Shown one piece after another: positions 1 to 6,900 of a stretch of DNA of 8,049 nt. Under the pieces are notes generated by a model, which saw nothing but the letters and a program-made list of their open reading frames with translations, was not told the origin of the DNA and did no database searches. A program made the position numbers and the translations under genes. How positions within the stretch are numbered: the first letter of the stretch is position 1; every line of letters begins with the position of its first letter. The DNA is from Caldisericota bacterium (GTDB taxonomy: Bacteria > Caldisericota > Caldisericia > Cryosericales > Cryosericaceae): positions 1-8,049 of the forward strand of contig JAPLGI010000220.1 in NCBI GenBank assembly GCA_026390245.1, read 5' to 3'.

Positions 1-14
1 CCACCACTGTTCTA

Positions 15-152
15 CTTCCGCCCAGCTCCTGATCGTTCGACCTGCGCTTGCCAGGCACGAGTTGTCTCCGACGATCGCATCCGAAGTGCGCTAACTAGCG
101 CATGAACAGAGAGTCGTGAGGACCCACCAGTCCCCCCTATCTCCACCACGAC
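15..152. repeat. Diverged non-coding repeat, copy A
   Basis: This block aligns without gaps to 1276-1413 (constant offset 1,261). Over 26-150 I count 99 identities in 125 positions (79%); 15-25 is weaker. The longest exact shared runs are 15 bases starting at 115 (CGTGAGGACCCACCA) and 12 bases around 78-89 (CATCCGAAGTGC). A minus-strand reading frame crosses it (12-218), but differences between the copies fall about equally on the three codon positions, so I do not call it a gene. It contains two small inverted repeats, 62-74 (5-bp stem, TCC loop) and 87-102 (6-bp stem). The left window edge may truncate the unit. Confidence 0.8.
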
Positions 153-323
153 CGCATCAATAGTGCGTTCCTGGTTTCGCTCTTGGACTCCACTGACTCC
201 TGTCCATGCGCGACTCAAGTCCGATGCTTCGTTTCTGGTCAGCGCCGACGATTGCAGGTACTATGAGGGAGACGAACCGCCGCGCCGAGTCATCACCTGG
301 AACCATGGTGGTCGAGCTGCAGT
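153..323. other. Non-coding stretch downstream of the small membrane protein gene
   Basis: I see no supported gene, RNA or terminator with a T-tract here. Open frames crossing this stretch on both strands lack a ribosome binding site and have unconvincing, low-complexity-like translations. Minus-strand transcription from the membrane protein gene would run into this stretch and then into repeat copy A. Confidence 0.5.
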
Positions 324-752
324 CTAGGACTGTCTCTTCGATTTCCACTCTGCTGTCGCCCTGCTTGCCTCCCTCCTTGTCCTTGTGTCGTCTACAAGGA
401 ACAGAACACCGGCCAACAGTGGTAGTCCCCCATAAAGCAACACGCCAGGGAATGAGATAGAAAGAGAGACATGTGTCCATATCATCAGTGCAATGGATAT
501 GGCCACCGTGATGATTCCGCCGACTTTCTCTCTAGAATAGGCAACTATTGTGCCGATAAGTAACGCTAGTGCACAGGCGAGCACCCCAAACGCGCCAATA
601 AGCTCAAGGCTGGTTGCCTCCCCAGCTAAGAGCATACCGTAGAGAGTCACGGCAAAACATAGGAAACTAAGTACTACCGCGAGTAGACCGATTATCCTCG
701 CAATTTGAGTCCAGCCTCTTCCAGGGACTACTTCTTCTTGATCATTCGTCAT
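324..752 (-). CDS. Small four-helix membrane protein, unknown function
   Basis: The predicted 142-residue protein begins MTNDQEEVVP. The frame stays open upstream to 854, but I chose the ATG at 750-752 because AGGGAG lies about 7 bases upstream and the extra N-terminal residues look non-coding. Four hydrophobic segments are visible at roughly residues 18-42, 50-72, 76-98 and 101-121, joined by short loops. A basic, polar tail follows (DDTRTRREASRATAEWKSKR), suggesting a cytoplasmic C-terminus. There is no signal peptidase site, cysteine motif or catalytic signature that I recognise; it resembles the many small integral membrane proteins of unknown function found next to other genes. It stands alone, with non-coding repeats on both sides. 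I am confident that it is a real gene from the regular alternation of hydrophobic helices and the start context. I have no support for a function. Confidence 0.75.
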   Translation of the reverse strand: MTNDQEEVVPGRGWTQIARIIGLLAVVLSFLCFAVTLYGMLLAGEATSLELIGAFGVLACALALLIGTIVAYSREKVGGIITVAISIALMIWTHVSLSISFPGVLLYGGLPLLAGVLFLVDDTRTRREASRATAEWKSKRQS

Positions 753-1275
753 AGTACTTCTCCCTGTCTTGATCATGGTGCCTAACACTCGAGCCCTGGA
801 TGCAACACACAAACCACGGGGCCAGTCGGTCAGAAGCATCTCGGTCTCCAGCAATGCCGTGAGGGCTGCACAGTATCGGCAAGAGTGGAAGCTGCTTCTC
901 CCAAAGTCGCATCATCAACGACTCCATGCGTAGTCACCCCACGACTTGATTGTAGCAGCGGACCACAAGACAGTGGCGAGAACTGGCCCTGTTGCGCTTC
1001 TCTCCACACTTCTCTTCATCACCGTCCCCTCTTTGTCAAGCCTAGTTGTTATTGTAGATCTTTGCCCTGCTTCCTACAAATCGGATGCCCGGCGATTCCA
1101 TGCAACCTCAGAGGCCGGACAGAGAGTCATGAGGATTCTACTTGGAACTGGGGGGCCGAACCCACAGCAAAGCATCGGCAAGAGCGCCCACGACTACGCT
1201 CTCGGGTGGCGTCGAGGGGTGTTCGGCAGCGTAGTCCAACGCCACTATCTCCACCACACCATCACTATCACCCTG
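753..1275. other. Gene-poor stretch between membrane protein gene and repeat B
   Basis: I find no supportable gene in these 523 bases. Frames on the plus strand at 885-1286 and 946-1293 overlap each other, lack a ribosome binding site, and the second would need a TTG start. The only transcription signal I noticed is a minus-strand extended -10-like sequence, TGCTACAAT (949-957), about 195 bases upstream of the membrane protein start and without a good -35. A 17-base match to repeat copy A lies at 1119-1135. A 5-bp inverted repeat, CCGGC (1089-1093) with GCCGG (1114-1118), immediately precedes it. Confidence 0.5.
1119..1135. repeat. Short third match to the repeat family (copy C)
   Basis: ACAGAGAGTCATGAGGA matches positions 106-122 of copy A at 16 of 17 bases. 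The preceding bases from 1089 (CCGGCGATTCCATGC) resemble 68-82 of copy A more weakly, with roughly eight bases missing between the two matching parts. This may be a degraded third copy or a retained core motif. The match is too short to be sure of common origin. Confidence 0.4.
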
Positions 1276-1413
1276 CTTCGGACTGACTCCTGACCGTTCG
1301 CCCTGAACCTGCAAGGTACGAGTCGTTTCCAACGATGCCATCCGAAGTGCACTAGTTGGCGCATCAACAGAGATCCGTGAGGACCCACCATGTCCCCTTA
1401 TCTTCACCCCCAC
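1276..1413. repeat. Diverged non-coding repeat, copy B
   Basis: This is a same-orientation partner of copy A (offset 1,261, 79% identity over 125 positions, no gaps). The hairpin at 1323-1335 (TCGTT, loop TCC, AACGA) corresponds to 62-74 in copy A. All three substitutions in that stem preserve pairing: one C-G/T-A double change and one T.G to C-G change. The second inverted repeat (1348-1363) is partly preserved, with one A-C mismatch and one T.G wobble. A minus-strand frame (1138-1413, GTG start) runs through it but lacks a clear ribosome binding site and shows no codon-position bias. Confidence 0.8.
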
Positions 1414-1451
1414 CTCAAGGATCCATGGCAGTGCCTGGCGGCAGACTCGGT

Positions 1452-1472
1452 GTGCAGGGAGCCTCCCTGCAC
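1452..1472. repeat. Perfect 10-bp inverted repeat
   Basis: The arms GTGCAGGGAG and CTCCCTGCAC are separated by a single C. As RNA this would give an 8-bp stem with a five-base loop. No T-tract follows on either side, so it is not a standard intrinsic terminator. It lies 20 bases upstream of a TTGACA hexamer, so it could be an operator for the 1582 gene or part of an upstream transcript. Confidence 0.6.
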
Positions 1473-1491
1473 TGCAACATGGCTATGCGTC

Positions 1492-1520
1492 TTGACATGC
1501 GGACCATCTGATAGTATGCC
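1492..1520 (+). promoter_or_regulatory. Possible promoter for the alpha/alpha-toroid gene
   Basis: A perfect -35 hexamer, TTGACA (1492-1497), is followed after 17 bases by TATGCC (1515-1520), a weak -10. The alternative TAGTAT (1512-1517) is a better hexamer but only 14 bases away. With the 17-base spacing, transcription would begin near 1527, giving a leader of about 55 bases that starts with the hairpin at 1531-1561. Confidence 0.35.
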
Positions 1521-1530
1521 ATATACGGGC

Positions 1531-1561
1531 GGTATGGGAGAAGTGTAGTCCACGCCATACC
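1531..1561 (+). promoter_or_regulatory. Leader hairpin or operator before the alpha/alpha-toroid gene
   Basis: The arms GGTATGG (1531-1537) and CCATACC (1555-1561) are perfectly complementary. An inner GTG/CAC pair (1543-1545 with 1551-1553) could extend the structure. It ends nine bases before the GGAGG at 1571-1575, so it could affect translation start or bind a regulator as DNA. Confidence 0.4.
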
Positions 1562-1581
1562 CAATCCGGTGGAGGACGAAG

Positions 1582-2652
1582 ATGGGCAATTGGAGAGATA
1601 TGCTCAAAGCAGACCCAACGAATTGGCTGCTAGAAGAGAGCAATCCTTCCGTGTGCTACTTCACGTTGACGGACATCCTCGACAGGCCACAGAGTGATGA
1701 AGCAGTAGGAACCGCCAAGCGAGAGATTATGCACACGGGCATGGTACCCGCTATTCTCGACAGGCAGAGGCAGCCTGCCTATCTGCAAGCCCTTCCCCGA
1801 TTCTACACCGAAAAGTACGAAGGCCTTGTATGGTCGTTGATCGTGCTCGCAGAATTGGGTGCTGATGCCACTCCACAGATCAAGGAACAGTGTGAGTACC
1901 TGCTGGCCAATTCGCAGGAGACACGGGATGGTGGTTTCTCGATGCATACGGCCCAGAAATCGGGCGGTGGCAGGATAACCGAGGTCATCCCCTGCCTGAC
2001 GGGAAACATGGTGTGGAGCCTGATACACTTCGGCTATCTCAATGACCCAAGGCTGCAAAGGGGTATCGATTGGATCACCCGATACATGCGGTTCAATGAC
2101 GGCGTTGAGGATGTTCCGCAGGTCCCGCCGTATGATCGGCTCGACATTTGCTGGGGCCGACATGTCTGTCACATGGGCGTGGTCAAGGCGCTCAAAGCGC
2201 TAAGCGCCATACCACAGGAGAGAAGAACGACCGGTGAAATAGGCGATACGATACAGAAGGCAAGCGAGTTCCTGCTGATTCACCATATCTACAAACGCAG
2301 CCATGACCTAAGTCGAGTTTCCAAGCCCGGATGGCTCAAGTTCGGCTTCCCTCTGATGTACCAGACGGATGCACTGGAAGTCCTGGATGTCTTGACCGGA
2401 CTCGGCGTGGAAGACAGCCGCATGGATGAAGCCATGGATATCGTCCTTGCAAAGCAGGACGCCATGGGTAGATGGAAAACGGAGAGCAACTATGGCGGCG
2501 ACCGGCTACTCATCCCAATGGGACAAAAAGACGAACAGAGCAAATGGATCACGCTGAGGGCTATCAGAGTATTGAAGAGATACGACTACAGGCATAGATG
2601 GGCACTTCGGCACCCGGCTGGCCAGTCACACCGTGCCAACTCTCCCCAGTGA
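1582..2652 (+). CDS. Alpha/alpha-toroid (prenyltransferase/squalene-cyclase-like) protein
   Basis: This is a 356-residue soluble protein. The ATG is fixed by GGTGGAGG ending six to seven bases upstream. Its opening (DPTNWLLEESNPSVCYFTLTDILDR, residues 11-35) matches my recollection of a bacterial family of alpha/alpha-toroid proteins that is often labelled 'nitrogen fixation protein NifH' in databases; it has none of the P-loop or [4Fe-4S] features of true NifH. Repeated helical-pair signatures are visible: WSLIVLAELGAD (84-95), DGGFS (116-120), WSLIHFGYLNDPR (145-157), HVCHMGVVKALKAL (194-207), TDALEVLDVLTGLG (262-275) and a QW-like QDAMGRW (292-298). A Cys/His cluster, CWGRHVCH (190-197), could bind metal, as in protein prenyltransferase beta subunits, but this is inference. 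There is no signal peptide or transmembrane helix, so it should be cytoplasmic. Substrate and reaction are unknown. The last 20 or so residues look disordered. Confidence 0.85.
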   Translation: MGNWRDMLKADPTNWLLEESNPSVCYFTLTDILDRPQSDEAVGTAKREIMHTGMVPAILDRQRQPAYLQALPRFYTEKYEGLVWSLIVLAELGADATPQIKEQCEYLLANSQETRDGGFSMHTAQKSGGGRITEVIPCLTGNMVWSLIHFGYLNDPRLQRGIDWITRYMRFNDGVEDVPQVPPYDRLDICWGRHVCHMGVVKALKALSAIPQERRTTGEIGDTIQKASEFLLIHHIYKRSHDLSRVSKPGWLKFGFPLMYQTDALEVLDVLTGLGVEDSRMDEAMDIVLAKQDAMGRWKTESNYGGDRLLIPMGQKDEQSKWITLRAIRVLKRYDYRHRWALRHPAGQSHRANSPQ

Positions 2653-2739
2653 CAGATTCGCGCCACAACGCCGGCCACGTCGCCGTGAAGGAACTCCCCG
2701 AATGCTTCGTTGATGTCTCGTATTGGCAGTGTGGCGATG

Positions 2740-2745
2740 TATAAT
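2740..2745 (+). promoter_or_regulatory. Consensus -10 upstream of the flavoprotein gene
   Basis: TATAAT lies 66 bases before the ATG at 2812. I find no good -35 at 16-18 bases; TTGGCA (2723-2728) is only 11 bases away and TTGATG (2710-2715) is 24 away. If real, the promoter is probably activator-dependent or weak. The 159-base gap after the previous gene is consistent with independent transcription. Confidence 0.3.
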
Positions 2746-2811
2746 CACGGTAGATTGTGAGTCTGAAGCACTCGTCAGGAGTCTGGTTTTCGGTGGTCAC
2801 AGGAGGCGATC

Positions 2812-3471
2812 ATGATAGGAGCAGTGGCGATCAATGGCAGCCCCCAAATGGAGAAGGGGAATACAGCCTTGGTTCTGGCTTCGTTCATCCAAGGCATGAG
2901 AGACGCCGGATCTGAAGTCGAGTTACTCTATGCGAGTCGTTTGAAGGTCAAGCCATGCAGCTGTGGGGTGATGTATTGCTGGAACGATGGCGACGGAGCA
3001 TGCTGTATCCAGGACGACATGCAATTGCTCTATCTGAAGCTGAAAGCTGCTGACATTCTCATCCTGGCGACTCCGGTGTATGTTCCTTGGCCGGGTGAGA
3101 TGCAGAATGTTGTCAACCGGCTCATGCCTCTTATTGACCCGAAGTTGGAGACACGCCAAGGGCGCACGCGAGCCAGGCTTCATGAAGATGTCAACATCCG
3201 GAAGATCGTGCTTGTCGCGACAAGTGGGTGGCGGGAAGTCGAGAACTGCGATACCATCGTGCGTGTCGTTCGGGAACTTGCTGAAGATGCAAGCGTCGAG
3301 TTCGCGGGAGCAGTTCTCAGGCCTCATGCGGATGCGATGAAGGCCGACGGCAAGATTACTGAGGACGGGACAGCTGTCCTGGATGCGGTGAGAAGAGCCG
3401 GAAGCGAACTCATCGGACAAGGCAGAATGAGCCAGGAGACCTTGAGGATGATCAGTCGTCCTCTTGGTTGA
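2812..3471 (+). CDS. Flavodoxin-fold NAD(P)H-dependent oxidoreductase (iron-sulfur-flavoprotein-like)
   Basis: This 219-residue protein starts at an ATG with AGGAGG five bases upstream. It has the flavodoxin-like layout of NADPH-dependent FMN reductases. After beta-1 comes the FMN phosphate loop NGSPQMEKGNTA (8-19). Next is a cysteine-rich segment, PCSCGVMYCWNDGDGACC (48-65), then QDDM (67-70), a second flavin-contacting loop ATPVYVPWPGEMQNVVNR (86-103), and a late strand IVLVATSGW. Related flavoproteins usually have C-x-G-C-x-x-C here, with either a 4Fe-4S cluster or only residual cysteines. This protein has C49, C51, C56, C64 and C65, so the second cysteine is shifted by one. It would bind FMN in the cytoplasm and reduce a small molecule, quinone or electron carrier; the true substrate cannot be read from sequence. 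It converges with the EVE-like gene, leaving 45 bases between stops. Confidence 0.9.
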   Translation: MIGAVAINGSPQMEKGNTALVLASFIQGMRDAGSEVELLYASRLKVKPCSCGVMYCWNDGDGACCIQDDMQLLYLKLKAADILILATPVYVPWPGEMQNVVNRLMPLIDPKLETRQGRTRARLHEDVNIRKIVLVATSGWREVENCDTIVRVVRELAEDASVEFAGAVLRPHADAMKADGKITEDGTAVLDAVRRAGSELIGQGRMSQETLRMISRPLG

Positions 3472-3503
3472 GATTCGGTACACCGGTTTGTCGACAGCAA
3501 GTC

Positions 3504-3524
3504 CGCAGTGCGTTCTTCACTGCG
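3504..3524. terminator. Hairpin at the convergent gene ends (possible bidirectional terminator)
   Basis: CGCAGTG (3504-3510) and CACTGCG (3518-3524) form a perfect 7-bp stem with a seven-base loop. It sits between the converging flavoprotein and EVE-like genes and overlaps the latter's stop codon (3517-3519). Only short, interrupted T runs follow on the plus strand (TGTTCTC) and none on the minus strand, so it is a weak intrinsic terminator at best. Confidence 0.4.
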
Positions 3525-3939
3525 TGTTCTCGGATTGCCCCGCGCTTGCCGGATCCTGCAGCAGCTCACGAATACGGGCCTCCGGCTCTCCACCAAGCTT
3601 CACGCCATGAAGCAGGACCCGAAAGTACATCTGCTCCCCATAGGAACGGCGCAGGAGAGTTCTGACCCCGGCATTCAAACGCTGCCCCGCCACACCCTCG
3701 ACGAGTGTCACTTCTGCGAGCGGGACAGTCCACTCATAGAGGTCATTGTCCCAGGCCGTGAGGCCGGCTTTGTGCCTTGGGCCTGAGACGTCTCCGGTGA
3801 CGACTCCTCCGAGAGCCACCAGGACAACAATCGTCTCGCCAACCGTCCAGTCCAGAAGACGATTCTTTGAGCTGCCCCAGACTCCGCCGGTGACGACGGC
3901 TCGAGCTTTGCGCCAGCTGTCAAGCGTGACTACTCTCAT
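3517..3939 (-). CDS. Probable EVE/PUA-like domain protein
   Basis: This is a 140-residue protein. Its ATG (3937-3939) is preceded by GGGGAG about nine bases upstream. The order of motifs fits the EVE branch of the PUA-like fold: an early Trp (W9), then GVWG (19-22) with KN (25-26), a GD/GE-type turn and hydrophobic strand VGETIVVLVAL (33-43), GVVTGDVSG (45-53), a YxW strand LYEWTVPLAEVTLV (67-80), and a helix LNAGVRTLLRR (88-98) followed by a final strand and helix. Length is typical for a stand-alone EVE protein. Known EVE domains bind modified nucleobases or RNA, and some are fused to restriction or defence enzymes; here there is no fused domain and no obvious defence partner nearby. It lies 36 bases downstream of the large lipoprotein gene and may share its transcript. 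The gene itself is likely real. The family assignment is by pattern memory only and is the less certain part. The tail after residue 128 looks disordered. Confidence 0.65.
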   Translation of the reverse strand: MRVVTLDSWRKARAVVTGGVWGSSKNRLLDWTVGETIVVLVALGGVVTGDVSGPRHKAGLTAWDNDLYEWTVPLAEVTLVEGVAGQRLNAGVRTLLRRSYGEQMYFRVLLHGVKLGGEPEARIRELLQDPASAGQSENTQ

Positions 3940-3975
3940 CGTCCTGCTCTCCCCGGTTCCGAAGAAGAAGTGGCG

Positions 3976-6900
3976 TCATGGGTTGTGCATAGCTGGTATG
4001 GCGTCCAGTTTCGTCTTCAGGATGCCGTCCAGCGTTGTAAGAGCGGACCCGATACGTCCTGGCCCTTTGTCGCCGCCGTCTCTGCCGCCACAGAACCTGG
4101 AGGGCTTCCGTATGTTTCCAGACCATATCCTGTCGCCCGGAAACACGTCGCCGATGTCGTCCATCAGCTGCGCGTTTGACTCGCCTGCGTTGTAGCAGTC
4201 AAAACGGTAGAGTCCGCCGCCGCCACAGTCCTCGCCGAAGATTCCCCAGACAAGAGACACCCCATCCCCACACGCTGCAGTTGGGTATATTGCGTGTTTG
4301 TCTTCTGAGACCTGGAGCTTGAGGATGTCGTTGTTGAACTCGAGGGTCGCGCACATGCGATCGTCTACGGTCTTCTTGGAGGGCCACAATACGGTCTTGC
4401 CGGTATTGCAGCTCTGTCCAGTAGCGTTCCACACGGACGAATGGCTGGTGGCTTCAGATCCATGAGCGGAAGTGTAGACGTGCTTCAATTCAAGGTTCTT
4501 GTCATCAATGACCTTCCATGCCATGACGACCTTCTCCACGTCACCATCGTGAGCTTCCAGACCTGCATGATAGTCGCTGACAGGAGTAGCCCCTGGGCTG
4601 TATCTCCCATAGTCCCTGCTCCAGCAAATGGCGTAGAAGAACAGAACGTACTTCTCTCCCGACGGATTCGTGTACGGCGCAACCCGCACGTAGTTCACGA
4701 CCTTGTCTGTGTCCTGGAGCTGGAACCAGTCTTCTTCCTCGTCCAGCTCGAAATACGGGTTGACTGTGCGCATTGCTTCATCTTCCCACGCCTGATTGAT
4801 GCCATCTTTGTCAACGTCATACTCTGACTTGATGAAGATCGGACAACTGCTCTCGAGTTTCCTTCCACCATCTGAGAGTACAAGATGGGGCCCATAGACT
4901 GTGGTCTGAAAGGTCTTGCTGATGACAAGTCTGGCCACAGGATCTCGTACTTCAAGGGTCGTCGTATACGTCCCGGCATCGACAAAGACTTTGTACAGCG
5001 AACTCTTGTTGCCGGCGACGTCTGAGCCTATCCTCCATGTGTAGGAAAGACCGGCGTCCGTGAGATCCGTGCTCACCAGCTTGCAGCTGAAGCTCACTTC
5101 AAGTGCGGTATCACCTGCAGGCGTGGAAGCGCTCGCGGTGAACTCCGGGTACCTCGCGCTGACGGCAACCTCTGCGTGCCACGATTGAGTCTTGTCCGTG
5201 TTCGTCACGGTGGCCTTTGCCGTGTAGTTCCCAAGCTTGTAGGTGTGCAGCACGTTCGTCGTGCTGCCTTTCTTCCCATCCCCGAAATCCCATTCCACGA
5301 TCCCGAATGCACCGGGATAATCGGACTTGCATTCCATCCTGTAGGTCAGACCATCTGCGACGTAGTACTCTGGCGTTGCCACCAGTCGAATACTGGGAGA
5401 CTTGAGCACTGCGATCTGTTGAGACTTGCTCAGAGCGTCCAGGGAGTTCCCGTATTTCACGGAAACGGTCACGTTGTAGCTGCCATCCTTCGCGAAGCGG
5501 TGGCCGATTCCATTGCCAGTTCCCGTTGTCCCATCCCCAAAATCCCACGCATACGAGATGTCCTGTGACCCAAACTCAGCCGGCACATTCCTGACCGTAC
5601 AGGTGAATGTTGTGTCCGTGGCTGCAGAGTAGACCTTGTCTGGACTGCAGTCTATGGAGAAGTCGGGTATCCAGTTGAACGGCAGCTTTGACGGCTTGTA
5701 GCACACGAGGTACCAATCCGCACCAAGTCCTCCCTTCTCGCTTCGCATGGCAACGATCAACGGTTGAGAGGAGAGGATATGAGCTTCGTAGCCCGTGAAT
5801 TCGGTGTAGTTGAGGAAAGAGCCTGACTTGTAGTCCCACTGGTAGATCCCATCCCCGTGATCCTTCCGACCGCTCGAATCACACAGCCAGACGATAGAGT
5901 CGCCCGTGAAGTATGGACCTGCGCCCGAGAATGGTTCCTCCGGCCGTTTCCTGGCCCACAAGGCGTCGCCCGCACTCTGGCTTGAAAATATGGAATCGGC
6001 CTTCCTCGAGAAGGTATAGCCTCCAAATCTCCCAAGAATCTCTGAACCCGCCTGTTCGGCGATGACGTGCCCGGACGTGTCGATGACATACGCATACTTC
6101 TTCCCGTTGAAGAAGTAGGAGTCGTCCGTCAGTGAAGAGGCATTGCCGATGACATGGAGACGGTCTCCGCTACCCAGGTAGTGACCCAGCCTGCTACTTG
6201 AGTCTGAAACGATGGCATAGGTTTCAGACGTGGTGAGCGCGACCTCAGACACGACGGCCCTTCTTGAGAAGTCATAGACGACAAGCTTGTCTCTATCGAT
6301 GCAGAAGAACAGGCTCTTGTGCGGGTCCCAGGCGAAGATGCCACCCCCAAGGTACTTGCTGGGTACGTGTCCCAGGACCTTGCCCGTCTCCAGGCTGTAG
6401 ACCGCAGGATCCCCTTGCCCGGCAGGGTCAAGAGACGGATCTTCAATCATACAGTCAGGGTAAAGGAGCTTGTAGATGTAGTTGTCATCTGATACACTCA
6501 AGTCCCTTCTTTTCAGCGTCCTCTTGTCGATGAGGTAGTCGGGCGCGTTTCGAACCTCGACATACAGAAAGTCACCCAGGTTCATCACCCATCGAGGAGC
6601 TCCCGTTGGAATGGTCTGCACGAAACCAAACTGCTTCTGCAGGTCATAGACACTGATTCCATCTTTGACCCACACGAAAGCATACCGTTCCCCCACGTCA
6701 ATTGCGTAGACCCTGCCAGGGACTTTCGCGCTTCCAATGAGGCTTCCGGTCGTGGTGTTGAGGCCATAGACACAGGTGCCCTCGGCAGACGCACCGATGT
6801 CATACGAGACAGAACCCACTCCGGTACTGCCTTCAACTCGTAGATCCTCCACGTATCCCCTGGAGAGCCTGACCGGTCCCCAGGTGACTGCAGTACCATA

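Noticed and set aside
15..152. CRISPR array or tandem repeat
   Set aside because: Only two full copies, over 1.2 kb apart and diverged; there are no short regular repeats with spacers.
753..854. Upstream extension of the small membrane protein to 854
   Set aside because: The 34 extra residues are not hydrophobic or domain-like, and AGGGAG sits at the right distance from the ATG at 752.
885..1293. Two overlapping plus-strand frames (133 and 115 residues)
   Set aside because: No ribosome binding site, one uses a TTG start, and the translations are rich in Ser, Pro and His without a fold-like pattern. They end inside repeat B.
1138..1413. Minus-strand frame of 91 residues sharing about 26 of 40 residues with a frame at 12-218
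   Set aside because: The similarity comes from the DNA repeat. Substitutions between the copies are not enriched at third codon positions, the start is GTG without a clear ribosome binding site, and the products look unstructured.
1..1413. Direct repeats as the ends of an insertion sequence or composite transposon
   Set aside because: No transposase, no terminal inverted repeats and no target-site duplication are visible; the enclosed gene is a small membrane protein. The repeats also differ at about a fifth of positions, so any such event would be old.
1630..2172. 180-residue minus-strand frame
   Set aside because: Antisense shadow of the well-supported alpha/alpha-toroid gene.
2923..3483. 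186-residue minus-strand frame
   Set aside because: Antisense shadow of the flavoprotein gene, which has a perfect ribosome binding site and FMN-binding motifs.
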